Shown: positions 36,123 to 49,143, numbered from the stretch's first letter. The stretch is 64,000 nucleotides of DNA from Cryptomeria japonica (GCF_030272615.1 NC_081412.1:98579796-98643795), one strand, 5' to 3'. Notes: generated from the letters alone by a model not told the origin. Program-made: numbers and translations.

Positions 36123-37723
36123 ATAAGAATGCAGGTGTGCAGACCAGGAGGAAGATTCTAGAAAATTCTTGTTTGATCTCTACAATGGAACCCAAGAAAG
36201 TTAAGGAAGTACTCAAAGACAATGATTGGCTGAAAGCAATGAATGATGAATTTGATCAAATAGAGAAAAATTAGACATGGTCACTTGCTCCTAGACCGGA
36301 GGACAAGAATGTGATTGGAACTAAATGGGTCTTCAGGAATAAGTTAAATGAAGATGGAAAAGTGGTAAGAAATAAGGCAAGGTTAGTTTGCAAAGGATAT
36401 GCACAGGAAGAAGGTGAAGACTTTGGTGAAACTTTTGAACCGGTTGCAAGATTGGAAGGAGTAACGATGCTGCTGGCATTTTCTGCATATAAGGGATTCA
36501 AAGTCTACCAAATGGATGTCAAGTCAGCCTTTTCGAATGGAATTCTTGAAGAGGAAGTATACATTGAACAACTAGATGGTTTTTCCTTGACCGATGATAA
36601 GGACATGGTATGTAAATTGCATAAAGCTTTGTATGGTCTAAAGGAGGCACCAAGAGAATGGTATGAGAGATTACATGCATATTTGATCAAGATTGGATTC
36701 CAACGTACCAGTGAGGACAATAATATTTATCTAAAAACTGATGGAGACAAGATGCTAATAGCTGAAGTATTTGTAGATGACATAATGCTTGGTGGAGATG
36801 ATAATATGAGTATGGAATTTGTTGATGAGATGAAAAAGGAATTTGAGATGTCTCTAATTGGTGAAATAAAGTTTTTTATTGGATTACAGATCCAACAACT
36901 AGATGGTGGTATTTTTATATGTCAAATAAAGAATATTAAAGAGGCGCTGAAGACTTTTGGCATGAAAGACTATAAAATGGTAGGTACACCAACGGTAACA
37001 GGCTGCAAGTTGACAAAGCAAGATGATTCACCTGATGTTAGTGAAAAAGAATACAGGTCTATGATTGGTAAACTACACTATGTTGTACATAACAAATCAA
37101 ACATTTCTCATGCTGTTGGGTTAGTTGCAAGATTCCAAAAAGAGCCCAAAGAAAGTCACATGGTGGTTGTTAAGAGGATTTTCCGATATCTTAACGGAAC
37201 ATTAGACTATGGATTATGGTATCCTTGCAAAGGAAATTTCACTTTAGATGTTTTTACTGATGCAGATTGGCCAGACAATGTGGATGATAGGAAAAGAACA
37301 ACCGGTGGAGCTTTTATACTTAGAGGAAGACTTGTAGCATGGACAAGCAAGAAACAAACTTGTGTTTCTCAATCTACACCTAAAGCTAAGTATGTTGCTA
37401 CATCCATGAACTACACGCAGGCCATATAGATGAGACATGTGCTAGAAGGATTCAAGATATATATGTCTGAACCATTTACTATCTATTGTGACAATACAAG
37501 TGCAATAAATATTTCCAAGAATCTTGTACTTCATGCAAGAACCAAGCATATAGAGTTGAAGTATCATTTCTTAAGGGAAAGAGTTGAGGAGAAGCAGGTA
37601 AAGATGGAGTATGTGAAGAGTAAAGATCAGTTAGCTAATATCTTTACTAAACCATTGCCAAAGACTACATTTGAGTTTCTCAGAAGTAAATTAAGGGCTA
37701 GGCCCCTACACCAGAAGAACTAA
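36123..37723 (+). pseudogene. Copia A reverse transcriptase and RNase H, broken
   Basis: This continues the polyprotein after copia C. RT motifs: NVIGTKWVFRNKLNEDGK (near 36310), ARLVCKGYAQEEGEDFGE, YQMDVKSAFSNG, LYGLKEAPREWYERL, catalytic FVDD in VFVDDIMLGG (near 36775) and SMIGKLHYVVHN. RNase H: FTDADW, then STPKAKYVA where copia C has STAEAEYVA, so both Glu residues of that helix are Lys, then YCDNTSAINISK and TKHIELKYHFLRE. A TAG near 36273 (IEKN-stop-TW) and a TAG at 37427 break the frame; the 372-codon opening 36311-37429 lies between them. Confidence 0.92.
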
Positions 37724-38110
37724 GATGTTGGAGTTGCATCAATCATGTGGATTTCATGTTTATTCTTCACTAAGGATTGATGAATATGTGAGCTACTTTG
37801 TAGGGGAGAGACTCTAATGCAGTATGATATGATTTACAGTTTTGATCAGATTGAAGTCAGGTGATGCATTTTTAACTTTGGCATTGTTGTCAAAGGGGGA
37901 CTTTGACATTGCTGTCAAAGGGGGAGAAAATAAATAAATTAGCTAATCAGTTATGGAGAAGAAAAAGAAATCTGATGATCAGGCTTGAGGAGAAGAAAAG
38001 GCAGTTAAGACTGACAAATGCAAAGACCAATAGTTAATGTGCTAAGATGCAGATGATTGGCATATATGATTGTATACTGATTGTATAACTGATTGGTGTT
38101 GCCATCAATG

Positions 38111-38124
38111 CAAAAGGGGGAGAT
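38111..38124 (+). promoter_or_regulatory. Polypurine tract of copia A
   Basis: CAAAAGGGGGAGAT directly precedes the 3' LTR. The untranslated stretch 37724-38110 before it holds further purine-rich phrases (AAAGGGGGA near 37912) and no gene. Confidence 0.92.
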
Positions 38125-39731
38125 TGTTGGCATGATTGGCATAACTAATGCAGATGAGTTGATGATTGTATCGGTAGGCACGATCAGTTATTTGTGTTGT
38201 CATTGATGGCAACCTATGTTAATTAATGTTGATGAAATTTGGTATCTAACTTGTTGGATAAGTAATTTGGTCTATTGGATTTAGAATTTGTAAGTATGAC
38301 AGGGTTTACCGGCAGGACTGAGAATTAGGACTTCAACTAGTAAAAGAAAAGATTTTGATGGAATCGGTAAATCGGTGATGGTTGGAGACTTGTGGTTTGA
38401 GACATAAGCTTTTATGATGGATTTGTGTATGTGACCGAAATCGCATCCTATGTTGATTACCGAAAGGCATGTTTTGAATTTCTAATGGAGTTGTGCTAGG
38501 GTTTTAGTACGGTTTGAGGACCGGTGATGAATTCACTCAACTGGTAATGATTTTTGATATGATGGTGATTGGTGGTGAATCTACATGAAGGAGATAACAT
38601 GACACAACCTGTGTGAATAATTTGAATTGTGTTTTGGCGTGGAAGATGGTAGAATTTCTCGGGAATGTGCAAAGTGCTTAGCGGAATGTTCTAAGGGTTT
38701 GACTTCTGTACAAATCAGATTTTTGTGATGGGTTATGAATAATCAATGGTTGATATTGCATTATAAATTATTGTAATGATTTGGATATTGATCTGATCTT
38801 ATATGTATTGTAAATTCAAGTGTAATTAGGTTTTATAGCCGACTTAGTTGTTATGGCTATTTAGGGTGACACAACTGATGTTTCATGTGTCGGTGGCATT
38901 AGGAGAATGAGTTAAGCTGTCCCGAAGAAGATAGAGATCTGCCAGAGTGTTGCAGATTGTGAAGCATAACTGGATCTAATTTAGCAAGCTGAAAGTGCAA
39001 AGTAATAGATCATTTTTCACTGTTGTTCCCTAACAGTTACAACAACATAAATCCCTTAATCGGGTAGGTCCTAACAGGCCTTTGCCATCTAAGTCCCCTA
39101 ACAGGACAACTCACAAAAGAGTGTTTAAATCCTCTAACGAGGTTGATCCTAACAGATCATTAAGATCCTAGCTAGAGTGATCGACAAATCCCTTAATTGG
39201 GTGACTCCTAACATGATCTGCTCCTAATCGGGCGTATTGTAAGCTCCTAACTGGGCTAAGCTCCTAACATGGCATACTTTGAAAGAGTACAAATTGTTGT
39301 GGGTTCCAATCCCCACCGTGTTTTTTTCCATTTGGGTTTCCACATAAAAAATCTTGGTGTTCATGTGTGGAATGTCTTCTCATATTGTTTATGTTTTCAT
39401 GCATTATTTCTGATTACCGGTTATGATAAGTTTATTACTGTTTATCAGAGTAAATGGTTACCGGTAATGTTAATGAATTGATAGATGAAGTATTCTGATA
39501 TGATAATAAGTCAATATGAGCATGTGTTGATCAGATATATAGTTGGTGTATATTCTGATTAATAAGATTGCATAAGTGGGTATCAAGTGTATGAGATCTG
39601 CTAAAGGGATAGATTCATGTACTAATGATTTAAGATCTCTTGTAAATGGTTTTTGGATTTGAAGTTATGAATTGTGTTAATATTGATTCACCCCCCCTCT
39701 CAGTATTAACCGGATCCTCATAGGATTAACA
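38125..39731 (+). repeat. Copia A 3' LTR
   Basis: 1607 bp, TGTTGGCATGATTGGC to GGATTAACA, followed by TGCCT. It is uninterrupted and shows the empty site of LTR H (TGGTG before ATTGGTGG near 38565). Confidence 0.93.
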
Positions 39732-42221
39732 TGCCTTTCCTTACTAGTGAGGGCTAGTTAGAATCTGAACAATAAAATGAGAAGTTTTTGTTTCAAGGGA
39801 GATTTAACAAACATAGGATTGCATTAATTTCTCGAGATAAAATTTTTTGGGCCAAAGAGGATGGGAGTAAGAATGAGAAAACAAATATTACAAATAAGGT
39901 CCTCATTGACAAACTAGTCTAGAGGATGTTCAAATAACCCCATTTGAAATGGGCTAAAATTTTACAAAGTATCTAGAAGGGGTTTACTCTTCAAGAATTC
40001 TCATGCTACTAACCACCACATGGTTTGAGAATTTGGAACTTTTTTATAGAACTACAAACCAATAGTTACAAATTATCTCTAATGGGACATCAATGATGAT
40101 AGGTAGGCTCTACTTTAGGAATAATCTTGGGTAGGATAGTTTAGTGGAAATAAAGCATGTGAAAAGAGAACTCAAATTTATATGGGGTTGATATGTAAAG
40201 GACTATGTGCATTTCTCTAATGAGGATAGGATGGTCCTTGTTTGGAAGTGGAGAGATATGACCTCCCTAGGTTTGCCTACAAGGAAAGTAGAATTTCTTA
40301 GTGTGGCCCTTGCTAGTAGAGTCCATGTTTTTTGAGTAGGGAAGGATGAGTTGATGTAGTTTAGCTCCAAGCCTAGGCAATACAATTCCAAGGATGGATA
40401 TTTTTGCATAGAAATGAATTTGGAGTAGGAAGGCACTCTCATTACCATGCATCTTTTTTGGAACATTTTTTTCCTACCAGGGGTAGGCACCTTTTCATGG
40501 GCTTCTTTACAAATTAATATCCTAACAAAAAAAAATTTAAGAGAATGGGGTATCATGGTCCCTCTAGGTGTGTCTTGTACAAAAGTTAAGAGGAAACTGT
40601 ACACCATTTTCTCCTTGATTGTTCCTTCTCCCAAGAGTGTTGGAGATTTATATGTGCCAAATTAGGGTGGTCATACTTGTATATGGTGAAATCAGAAGAT
40701 CAAACCATTGTAAAACCAAACAAAGATCCAACCACATAAAACCCTAGTTCTACAATGAAATCCACCATACACCAATGAATAACCTAAAACATGCAAACAA
40801 AAAATATGAAATAGTATACCATTCACATGTTCATTAGGATTTGATCTCCATTGTTTCGTATCTTCATTGATCTTGCTTTGATGTTTTGGTTGCTCTCAGA
40901 TTTTATGTGTGCATAAGAGCTCAACAAAGAACAGATTGTGGTTGTGTAGTTGCTTGAGTGATTGATTTCTTATTAGGGATTGATAAGGATGAAAGGATCC
41001 TCTTATATAGAGAGTACCCTAGAGAATAGAGGGATAGGATTAAGAGGTGGAGGGATAAATGGCCAGCTAGGATTGAAGGGTGGGTATAGAACATACGAAA
41101 ATATTAGAGAGGTGGTTAAAGGTTAATAAAGATATGAATGACAAGTGTGACAAAGGGAAAACACTAATGAATGAATGAATTAAATAAATATTTATTTAAT
41201 TAATAGAAGAGGTGGGTCTAATTAAATAAATAAAATATTTATTTAATTTAGGGAAAGGATAATTTAAATAAATAAAAATATTTATTTTAATAGGGAAAGG
41301 CTAGAAGCGGTTAAATGAATCAATTAAATAATTAAAAACCTATTTAATTAATAGAAGGCTTAAGATAAAATAATTAAATAAATAAAAATATTTATATAAT
41401 TAGGATAGGACAATTTTAGGTGTCTACACATACACCCTACTAGATGACATTCTAAGTTTGTTCAAATCATAGTTGTCTTTAAAAAGAACATCTTAATTTG
41501 TATGCTTGTGGATCACAAGCCCATCCATACTCATTTAGAAATTGTGGAAGGAGAGGAATGGGAGTATCTTTTAAGGTAGGAAACTGAGTTTTAATTAATT
41601 TAAAAAAAAGTTAAGGTAGTTATGGTGGAAGTTGTGAACAATATAGATTCTTAATATAACACCAAGAACTCCACATTCTTGAAATGGGATGCTAAAATTA
41701 GATTCAAGTGGCATGGTTTGCAGGTTCCTTTGATGATTAGGGTAGGTGATAAAGCATCAAAAGCATTGTAGGCTCAAACAACATGGAATTCTCCTCAAGT
41801 CGGTTGGCTTAAATTAAATTTTGATGGGGCCTTAAGGGGCAACCTAGGCCCCTCTAGAGTTGTTTGCAGAATAAGGGATTCAGCTAGATCCATGATCAAG
41901 AGTTCATCAAAACCTCTCCTTAGAAGAATGAACAATGAGGTAGGGTTATTGGAAATGATCCATAGTTTTAGTATTAGTAAAGGATTGGGCACAGGGAAGC
42001 TTGCTATAGAAGGAGACTTCACTAGTTATTATTGCTGTTAGAAAGGGAACTATATCAAATTAGAATTTGCAGGCTCTTCTTGAGTGGGCTAAAGAGATTT
42101 TTAAATTTTTTTAACTTTACACTAGTAATCATGTTTATTAGGAGGCCAATCATGAGGTTGACAAGTTGAAAAATGACACAACAATGGAATTGATCTCCTT
42201 TCCTTTGGGTTTGAGTTAAAC
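39732..42221 (+). pseudogene. LINE-2 ORF2, 3' part: RT thumb, zf-RVT and RNase H, broken
   Basis: It resumes after copia A with the thumb region (FQGRFNKHRIALIS near 39800). A zf-RVT-like segment FSWASLQINILTKKNLREWG lies near 40493-40550 and is interrupted at 40676 by the 752-bp insert. The sequence resumes at 41429 in the same domain (YTLLDDILSLF across the join), then RNase H at 41780-42220 with GWLKLNFDGALRGNLGPS, an altered KAEA region (NNEVGLLEM), IEGDF and a decayed end. Stops are present in every frame. Confidence 0.8.
40677..41428. mobile_element. 752-bp insert in LINE-2, probable small solo LTR
   Basis: Flanked by CATAC at 40672-40676 and 41429-41433; removing it restores the LINE reading GGTCATACACCC. 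The minus strand begins TGTAGACACC and ends CACCATATACA, a TG...CA pair plus one extra base. It has no coding capacity. It contains AT repeats of the TTAAATAAATAAATATTTATTT type at 41180-41400. A MITE is possible, but no inverted terminal repeat beyond the LTR-like ends was seen. Confidence 0.65.
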
Positions 42222-43284
42222 ATACAAGTGCAAGCTAATAATGAATCGATCCTACCTAGTCATCCTATCGTAGCCCTTTAATATTATAAATTTTGGTAAA
42301 CCCAAAGGGGATTAATTGCAAAAAAAATTATGGAAGTATTTTAAAACTTTTCTTTGAGTTTGGCAATAGTTGGCATGACACTCTAAAAACATTTCCAAAT
42401 AGCTCCATTAAACACATTTATGGAGATATGCTCCTTGGATCATGCTGAAGTTGGTTGTTGCTCCTATATTTGGCCATATAGGATATTCATAATTACATTC
42501 CAATTTCAATGGAGTCTCTAATTCAATTGTACAAGTTGAGTGATAGATGTTATTCCTCGACCACATCTCTAATTAACACCTAATGGAGGCTTTCATAGAG
42601 CCCTGTAAGTTATCAATGAAGGCCATAAGAATGGTCCTTGGTTGAAAATTCCTAAGCTTGAGAGACAAATATTGTGTAAATACTGATATCTCCCCACATG
42701 ATTTCTTTCCTCCCTCTTGGACCTAGGGGAGCTAAACATGATGACACTTGCACTAGTTAGGATCATGATCAAGTTGATTTTATGGATAGAGATGTAGAGG
42801 TAGTAATGTTCTCTATGCCTGGCATGAGCATTCCATGGTCAATTGACCTTTGTAAACTATTAGAATCCAACACATTGGGCGAGTGACAACCCTTCCTCTT
42901 GAACTTGAGTGCAAAGGATTTGGCTTGTCATAGGTAGTGGGCAGTACAGGGAAGATATTTTTTTGTTGAGGGTGCCCAGTCTTGCTCTTGACGATAATTT
43001 GGGCTAGTTGGAGTAGTTTGTGAGAGTAGTGAGCTTAGAAACATTCTACCAAGACTCAAAGTAATCTTTTGGAGTGAGATTTTGTTTTTTGTGGAAATTG
43101 GTACTCTACCTCTTGGCTATCTTCTATTAATTCTTCTAGAGAGGGTTTTTATTTTTTGTTATTTTGGTTGGTGGGTGATGTATCATTCTACCCTCAGTTT
43201 ATATCTCTATATTCTAAATATGTTGGGTGGGGTATCTTGTTGGGATCTTCTTCTATGGTGTCACTCTAGTCTAAGGGCCGATGT
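42222..43284 (+). other. LINE-2 region between RNase H and 3' hairpin
   Basis: About 1.06 kb with no intact ORF. The longest open stretch (43082-43297) runs into the 3' hairpin and is unlikely to be real. The length would fit a decayed third ORF like those of LINE-1 and LINE-3; short open runs near 42370-42660 hint at this, but no domain is recognisable. Confidence 0.45.
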
Positions 43285-43304
43285 TCAACTCTCATAAAAG
43301 TTGA
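43285..43304 (+). promoter_or_regulatory. LINE-2 3' hairpin
   Basis: TCAACT (43285-43290) pairs with AGTTGA (43299-43304) across an 8-nt loop, followed by TGTAATTTTTTGATATTATC. It has the same size and place as the hairpins of LINE-1 and LINE-3 with a different sequence. Confidence 0.55.
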
Positions 43305-43339
43305 TGTAATTTTTTGATATTATCAAAAGAAAATTTTGC

Positions 43340-43760
43340 AACCTTGGTTACGTATTACGTGGTAAAAAAAACCACCAACCGGATACTTCCTCAAATATAA
43401 GAAATTGCCCTTAGAATATTTGCAATAGGAAAAGCAATAAATTATATTTAAAATTACCTGATTGAGGTTTCCCTACTTCCACCAATTGCCATCAGTACCA
43501 ATATCACTTATCCTTGTATAGCCCAAACCATTGATAATTTCCCAGTACCATTCCACTCATTAAACAAAGCAACCAAAAAGAAAAAATCCATTACAATTTC
43601 TAATAGAATCAACACCACAAGATTAAATACAATGCCCAACTGTTGATGACAAAATAAAGAGAAAACAATTAACCAAATATCACAATTCAAAATAATGTAA
43701 TTTGTTGATGATGTTGATATAGAAAAAGAAAAGATGTCCACTTAGACCTTTCGCTGCTTC
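43340..43760. repeat. Continuation of the 11.8-12.9 kb tandem array after LINE-2
   Basis: The segment with TTCCTCAAATATAAG and TTTGCAATAGGAAAAGCAATAAATTATA resembles the array segment at about 12331-12400 (CTCCTAAAATATAAGC, TTTGCAATAGAAAAGGAATAAATCATA). It implies that LINE-2 landed inside the array. Confidence 0.6.
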
Positions 43761-46457
43761 TAGGAATCATGATGCTCTGATTCTTGCTCTTTAAAAGATC
43801 ATTGACAACTCCAACATTGACCCAATGTATATCAAACAAATTTGAAAGTTCTTTAAATATTTAAAAAATTAATAATTCTCTATAATCAAATTATAAAGAC
43901 TAATTATTCTAATACCCACTTGCATATTATAAGCTAATCCATAGCGACATATGTTCAACTTGTATCATGAAAAACAATAAAAGGACAACTATCCAATCTC
44001 CAAATCAATCAAAATTAACATACAATTGGTAGGATACTAACAATATGTGTCTCTTGTTATATATTTATTTTTTTTCTTTTATATATATGTCCAATTCAAT
44101 TTATTTGATATATGAGTTGATCCAAAACATGATATTTAGCGACTTATTAGAATTTTTCAATCCTAAAATATTTGGACCAATCCCTTATGTAGCTTCATAT
44201 TGCTTGTAATTGATTTTAGAGTAGGATCTATCCCCTAGATTGAAATATCCTCGAGCATTATATACATATAATTTTAATGCTAAATTCAATTTATTTGACA
44301 TATAAGTTGATTGAAAACATGATATTTATCAACTTGTTATAATTTTGTAATCTTAAAATATTTTGGCCAATCGTTTATGTAGCTTCAAATATCTTGGAAT
44401 TAATTTCGAAGGTAGATATATCCCCCAAATAAAACTATCCTAGGGAATTGCCCTAATTCAAAGATCTTTCTTACTTTCTTAAGTTAACCAATTTTTTATA
44501 ATATAGTTGTCAAATTTCATGTCAAAAAACTTGAATCACACACCAAAGATCTTGTATATAATGATAAGCCTTATGTCATTAGTTAATATCAAATACTTAG
44601 ATATCATTCTCACTACATCATATAGAGAGTTGGAGCTTACACCAACATGTACATAATTATATACTACATAATTGACTTATTATTTGTTTAATATGATTTC
44701 TAATCTTGTTTATTTGCAAAGGGAAATGACTAATTATCAAAGAAGTTTTCACACTTTCTATTCACACACTAGCAATCTCTCTAAGGTGTTTCTCTACAGA
44801 GCCTAATTTTAGACATAGGGAAATTTATAAGAGTAAGGGGCATTTGTGTTTAATCAAGACTAGACCATATTAGTAGAACTAGACAATAGATTCAACCCCA
44901 TCTAATTAGAAAGTGATGATTTAGTTGTAGAAGTTGGATTTTGATCATTAATTATATTGTATATTTGCTCATCCTTCATTGCTACTAAGATCAACATAAC
45001 AATGCTAAGCTACTCCATCCTTCTCAATTTCAATTATATTTACAATCTCCTCTCTTTATTGAGGTCATGTTGTTATTTACTATTTTATACTATCTTATTA
45101 TACTTAAATTAATGGAGGGTTTTTTTATTTTCATTCATTTTGGCAAATTTTTTGATTCTCTAGTGTTTTACCATATGGTTTCAACTTCTTTCTATTTTTA
45201 AGTTTAATCATGTTTGTCTTTCCTCTAGGTTTGGATTTTGAGTAGTTTTCATTGCTCTAACTTAATCATCAACTACAATAAATTCTCATCCAAGGTCCCA
45301 AACCTATTCTTATATCAAGGACATCAATGCATTTTTTATTATTTTGTTGCATCTAACCCCTTGGTCTGTTAAGACATCATAACATTTATGAAAAGGGTGA
45401 TGTTCCATGTTTTCTGTATACATTAGACCAATATATAGCTAATTTAGCATCTTTCATGGAGTTAATACTTTGACTTCTATATTAATTAATTTCACTTCAT
45501 ATGTTCAAGGGATTCATGGTGATTTTACTCCATGCATGAGATATGATAGTGACTTAGCTCTAAGTTATATAGATATCCTAAGTACCATGATTCATGTAAT
45601 GGCATTGTTACACATAATGATAAGGAAATCCTTCCTATAACTTATAATAATAATTCATTTATATCATATGACAACTCTCATGCATACATATATTGATTTG
45701 TTGTTTCCCCATTATATTTTAATGAGTAACTTAGTGACACTTCCTTGATTGATACACCTTTTTTATCCTTTATCTCACATGATGTTGTTATGCACAATAA
45801 CAATTTTTTACAAGTGGCTCATGAAAGTAGTATGAACATTATTTATGCTTCTTGAAATCTCATGATGCATTTCTTTGTGCGCTTTATAATACACATTATT
45901 AGAGACGATGATTAATAGATATAGTAGAAATAATACAACATATTGATATGTAAACTCAATTTTTAATTTATATTATAATCACTTGCATGATGATATTTTC
46001 TTAACGAATGTATAGAGTATAATTTAATTGATTAGCCTTTATATTAATTTGATACATCTTAAGCGGACAATATTCCATTCATTAATCTTTCATGAATGTT
46101 AATTGAAAACATTACTTCTTTCTCTAGTACACTAATGATCATTCAATTTTTATTAATCTCCAAATGAAAGTTGATGAATCCATATGTATTTTCTAAAAAT
46201 AGAAAATGTTTCGATAGTCATAAAGATCCCACCATGAAGCCTTGAATATAACCTATCATGCATAATCTATTAAGGTCTTTACATGATTATTATGATATCC
46301 TATGCAAACATTGATGCATAAAGGGTTTGGTTTTTATACTTCATGACATGTTTTTAGAACAAGAATGACCTCGTGAGTGCTAGTGAATGCATTAGATGGT
46401 ATGGATCATCAAAATGAATTTTTTAGTCAAAGAGGATTAAAAACTAAGTATTCTAAT
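43761..46457. other. AT-rich stretch without a recognisable gene
   Basis: No domain or motif was recognised. It holds the 190-bp duplication at 44091 and otherwise AT-rich sequence with no convincing ORF. It may be an old decayed element. Confidence 0.5.
44091..44470. repeat. Diverged tandem duplication, unit about 192 bp
   Basis: ATTCAATTTATTTGATATATGAGTTG near 44094 recurs near 44286 with few changes, followed in both by AAAACATGATATTTA, CTTAAAATATTT or CCTAAAATATTT, TTTATGTAGCTTC or a near match, and TATCCCC. Confidence 0.75.
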
Positions 46458-47150
46458 TGATGCAGCCATAATCGGTAAACCCTCAAAAGAGAATTGACCA
46501 GCTTATGCAACAATAAAATATAGAAAGATTATAGAAATAGATCATATAGAACCCCCGACAACCATCCAGTTATCATCATACAATCATCATAGAACCTTCG
46601 GTAGTCAACCAGTTACATGCAGGCTACAAGCCATTTACCACCCATCCAGAACTCTTAGAGTCAATCGAATCTCTAATCATGAATCTAAATCCTTTTTCCA
46701 ATTGCTACTGTCTGTCCTACAAATGATTACATAATACCCTATATATACCCTCCATAACATATCCAGGTCGGACACAAAATATTACATTTACCAATGCAGA
46801 AAAATGAAATGTGTAACTAGGTTGGCCCTAAGAATGAAAGAGATTCCTCCAGAAAGTAACAACCAAGAAGTGTGGATCCACAAGAAGGTCATCCACATGC
46901 CAAAGAACATCACACAAGACCCAAAATAGATCCACACGCCAAGAAACTTCTTCAGAAATGAAGGAAAACCAACCGGTAAGCTCAAGAACTATCCTAGAAC
47001 CTAGAAACAATCAAATCGAGAGCGATAACTATCTGAAAAAGAATCCAAATGGACTGAAAATATGGAATTTAGCACATGAACTAGCCTAGAAACCAAAAAT
47101 AGGATCTGCAATGAAAAGCAAGCAACTATCGACACCTACCGACAAGAACA
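46458..47150 (-). repeat. Element E, left LTR (approximate inner end)
   Basis: The start is fixed by similarity to 49335-49427 (AAACCCTCAAAAGAGAA, TTATGCAACAA, AATAAAA-ATAGAAAG). The inner boundary cannot be fixed because the other copy is truncated. ORFs here look like chance. Confidence 0.5.
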
Positions 47151-47580
47151 CATAAAACTGCACAATGAACTGAACAAGAAATAAACTAAAAGGAAATATT
47201 TTTGGTTGATGCAAGATTGCTCATAGATTAGGGATGCTCCTGCATCAGACACCCCAGGTAGAAAGAGATGTTCCATTAGAGGCAACTCATGAACATCGAA
47301 AAGGAATAGGGATAAAGACCCCATGCTCATTTATGATCCAAACATCTTACTTATCTACAAATCTCTTCTTTAGCTTCTCCAGGATCTCAACCAAATTCTC
47401 TAACTCCCGAGTCTCTTTATTTCTCTTCCTTTGCTTCAGATCTACACATTGTCTCTACTTACTGCTTTCTTTCTTCTACAACTCAAATTTTTTTTTGCCA
47501 CAAGACTTCATCTGGTTTGTCACCATAAGCTTTCTGTCATCTAGTTCTATCTGTCTATTAGGATTATCTATCAAATCCTT

Positions 47581-49143
47581 CTACAAACTCATGCCACCTT
47601 CCAATATAACCTCTGCAACTGGTTTCTTAGTACTACCACTTCTCTCGAGACCCAGGTTCTTCACCTCCTTCTCTTTCTCCTTCAAAGAAGTTAATGTGAA
47701 CTTCTGCCCATCCTTCTCAATAGTGATTAGGTTTCTTCTACATTTATAAATAGCTCCTCTATCAAACTGCCAAGGTCTTCCCAACAAGACATGACAAGAA
47801 CACATAGATACAACATCACACAAGACCTCATCCCCAAAAGGCCCAATATTAAAATTCACCAAACACTTCTCCTTTACTTCTAACTTTTGATCATCTTATA
47901 ACCAACTTACCTTGTAAGGACAAGGGTGCTCAAACCTTTTCAATCCAAGCTTCACTACCATCTCCTCAAATACCAAATTATTAGTACTTCCACTATCCAT
48001 AATAACCTTGTAACACTTACCACCTGATTTGCACACAGTCTGGAAAAGACTCTTTCTTTGAGTAGGTTCGATATCTTCACTACTCCGCTCCACCATGACT
48101 CTTCTAGACATAAGGGATTCTCCTTGCTTCAGTGCATAGTTAGTTCCAGTAACTTCTCATTCCGGTTCCTGATTTGCCACACAACTTCTTTCCATTCCCT
48201 GCTTACATTCATAAAATATATGTCCGGTTTCTCCACACTTCAAACATTTGCCGGGAAATTCTCTACTGGTACTGCCACTGCCTTTTCTCTGTGTTTTGTG
48301 TTTTGGTTCTTTATTTCGCTTAGGTTTTGATTCTTCTTCAACATTATGCTTCTTTGTACTCATTTCCCCCTTTAATCTCTCCTTCCCTCTAGGGTTATTC
48401 GACTGTCTTCTTTTCACCTTCTCCTCAACCTTCAAAGCATATTGGTAAGCATCTTTAACTATGGAAACCCTCAACATACTCATCTCATCCTGAATGTTAA
48501 ATGCAAGTCCATTTATATATCTCACCACCTTTTCTCTATCCATCTCTCTATGTCCATATCTAATCATTACCTTGTAGAATTCCTCAGTATACTCTTTCAC
48601 AGTCATGTTTCTTCATTTCAGGTTCTGCAACTTCTTGAAAAATTCCAACTCATAGTCTCCTGGTATGAACTTGGCCTTCAATCTTGCAACTATCTGTCTC
48701 CACCAGGTGATCTTAATTTGACCATTCTCCACTCTATCTCTCTGCAATTGTTTCCACCATAAGGTAACATGCCCTTTCCACTTAGTCTGTGCCAACTGGA
48801 CTCTCTGCGGGTCCTTGACATCCTCAAACTCAAAGTAATCCTCCAACTCTCCGATCCAATCAATAAGATCCTTCGGGTTCAGCATTCCAGAAATTTTTGA
48901 AACCTCCACTTTATGAACTTTACTCACTTGCACCACTGCTCTCAGGAATATTTCCTATCTTTTGTCTTTTGGTCCTTCAACCTCTTCCTCCTCAAGCTCT
49001 TCGCTGACTTCTTCATACTCATCCTCAGATTTTGGATTCCTCCACAAACCAGCCAATTCGTTCTGGATTTCATTCCTCATCTAATTCTTGAAATCCTCCA
49101 TCATCTTTTCTACCCTCCAGGGGTTTGTCCTTCTAGGAAACAT
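47581..49143 (-). pseudogene. Element E gag-protease, broken
   Basis: All pieces share one minus-strand frame. From an ATG at 49143 come an acidic N-terminus (EELEEEEVEGPKD), the Retrotrans_gag domain (about 48880-48520; WKGHVTLWWKQLQRD, FIPGDYE, VKEYTEEFYKV), a Lys-rich linker, a CX2CX4HX4C knuckle (CLKCGETGHIFYEC near 48240) and a retropepsin-like segment (VIMDSGSTNNLVFEEM near 47990) followed by LLGRPWQFDRGA. Breaks are stops only: TAG near 49089, 48955 and 47581, TGA near 48613 and 48157, and TAA near 47897. Gag would package RNA and protease process it, relying on an autonomous partner for RT and integrase. Confidence 0.85.

Larger units (their letters stand above)
16761..39731 (+). mobile_element. 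Copia element A (Ty1/copia), with three nested insertions
   Basis: Bounded by TG...CA LTRs and a TGCCT duplication, with a Met-tRNA primer site, a gag-protease-integrase-RT-RNase H order and a purine tract. The full span is 22971 bp. Subtracting insertions H, B and C with one copy of each 5-bp duplication leaves about 7853 bp, a normal copia size. The 5' LTR without H is 1617 bp and the 3' LTR is 1607 bp, which supports the dissection. The copy is dead: stops and changed catalytic residues are present throughout. Confidence 0.92.
12870..43330 (+). mobile_element. LINE-2: heavily decayed L1-type LINE, split by copia A
   Basis: Pieces at 12870-16760 and 39732-43330 join into one element in the order ORF1, endonuclease, RT, zf-RVT, RNase H, 3' UTR, hairpin and tail. 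Removing copia A and one copy of its TGCCT duplication restores continuity in the RT thumb region. Removing the 752-bp insert at 40677-41428 restores the zf-RVT region. Decay is far worse than in LINE-1, so this is the oldest layer of the nest. The 5' end is approximate and no target duplication was identified. Confidence 0.75.

Noticed and set aside
43508-43741. 77-codon minus-strand ORF
   Set aside because: It is in the continuation of the same array, hydrophobic by composition, with no motif.
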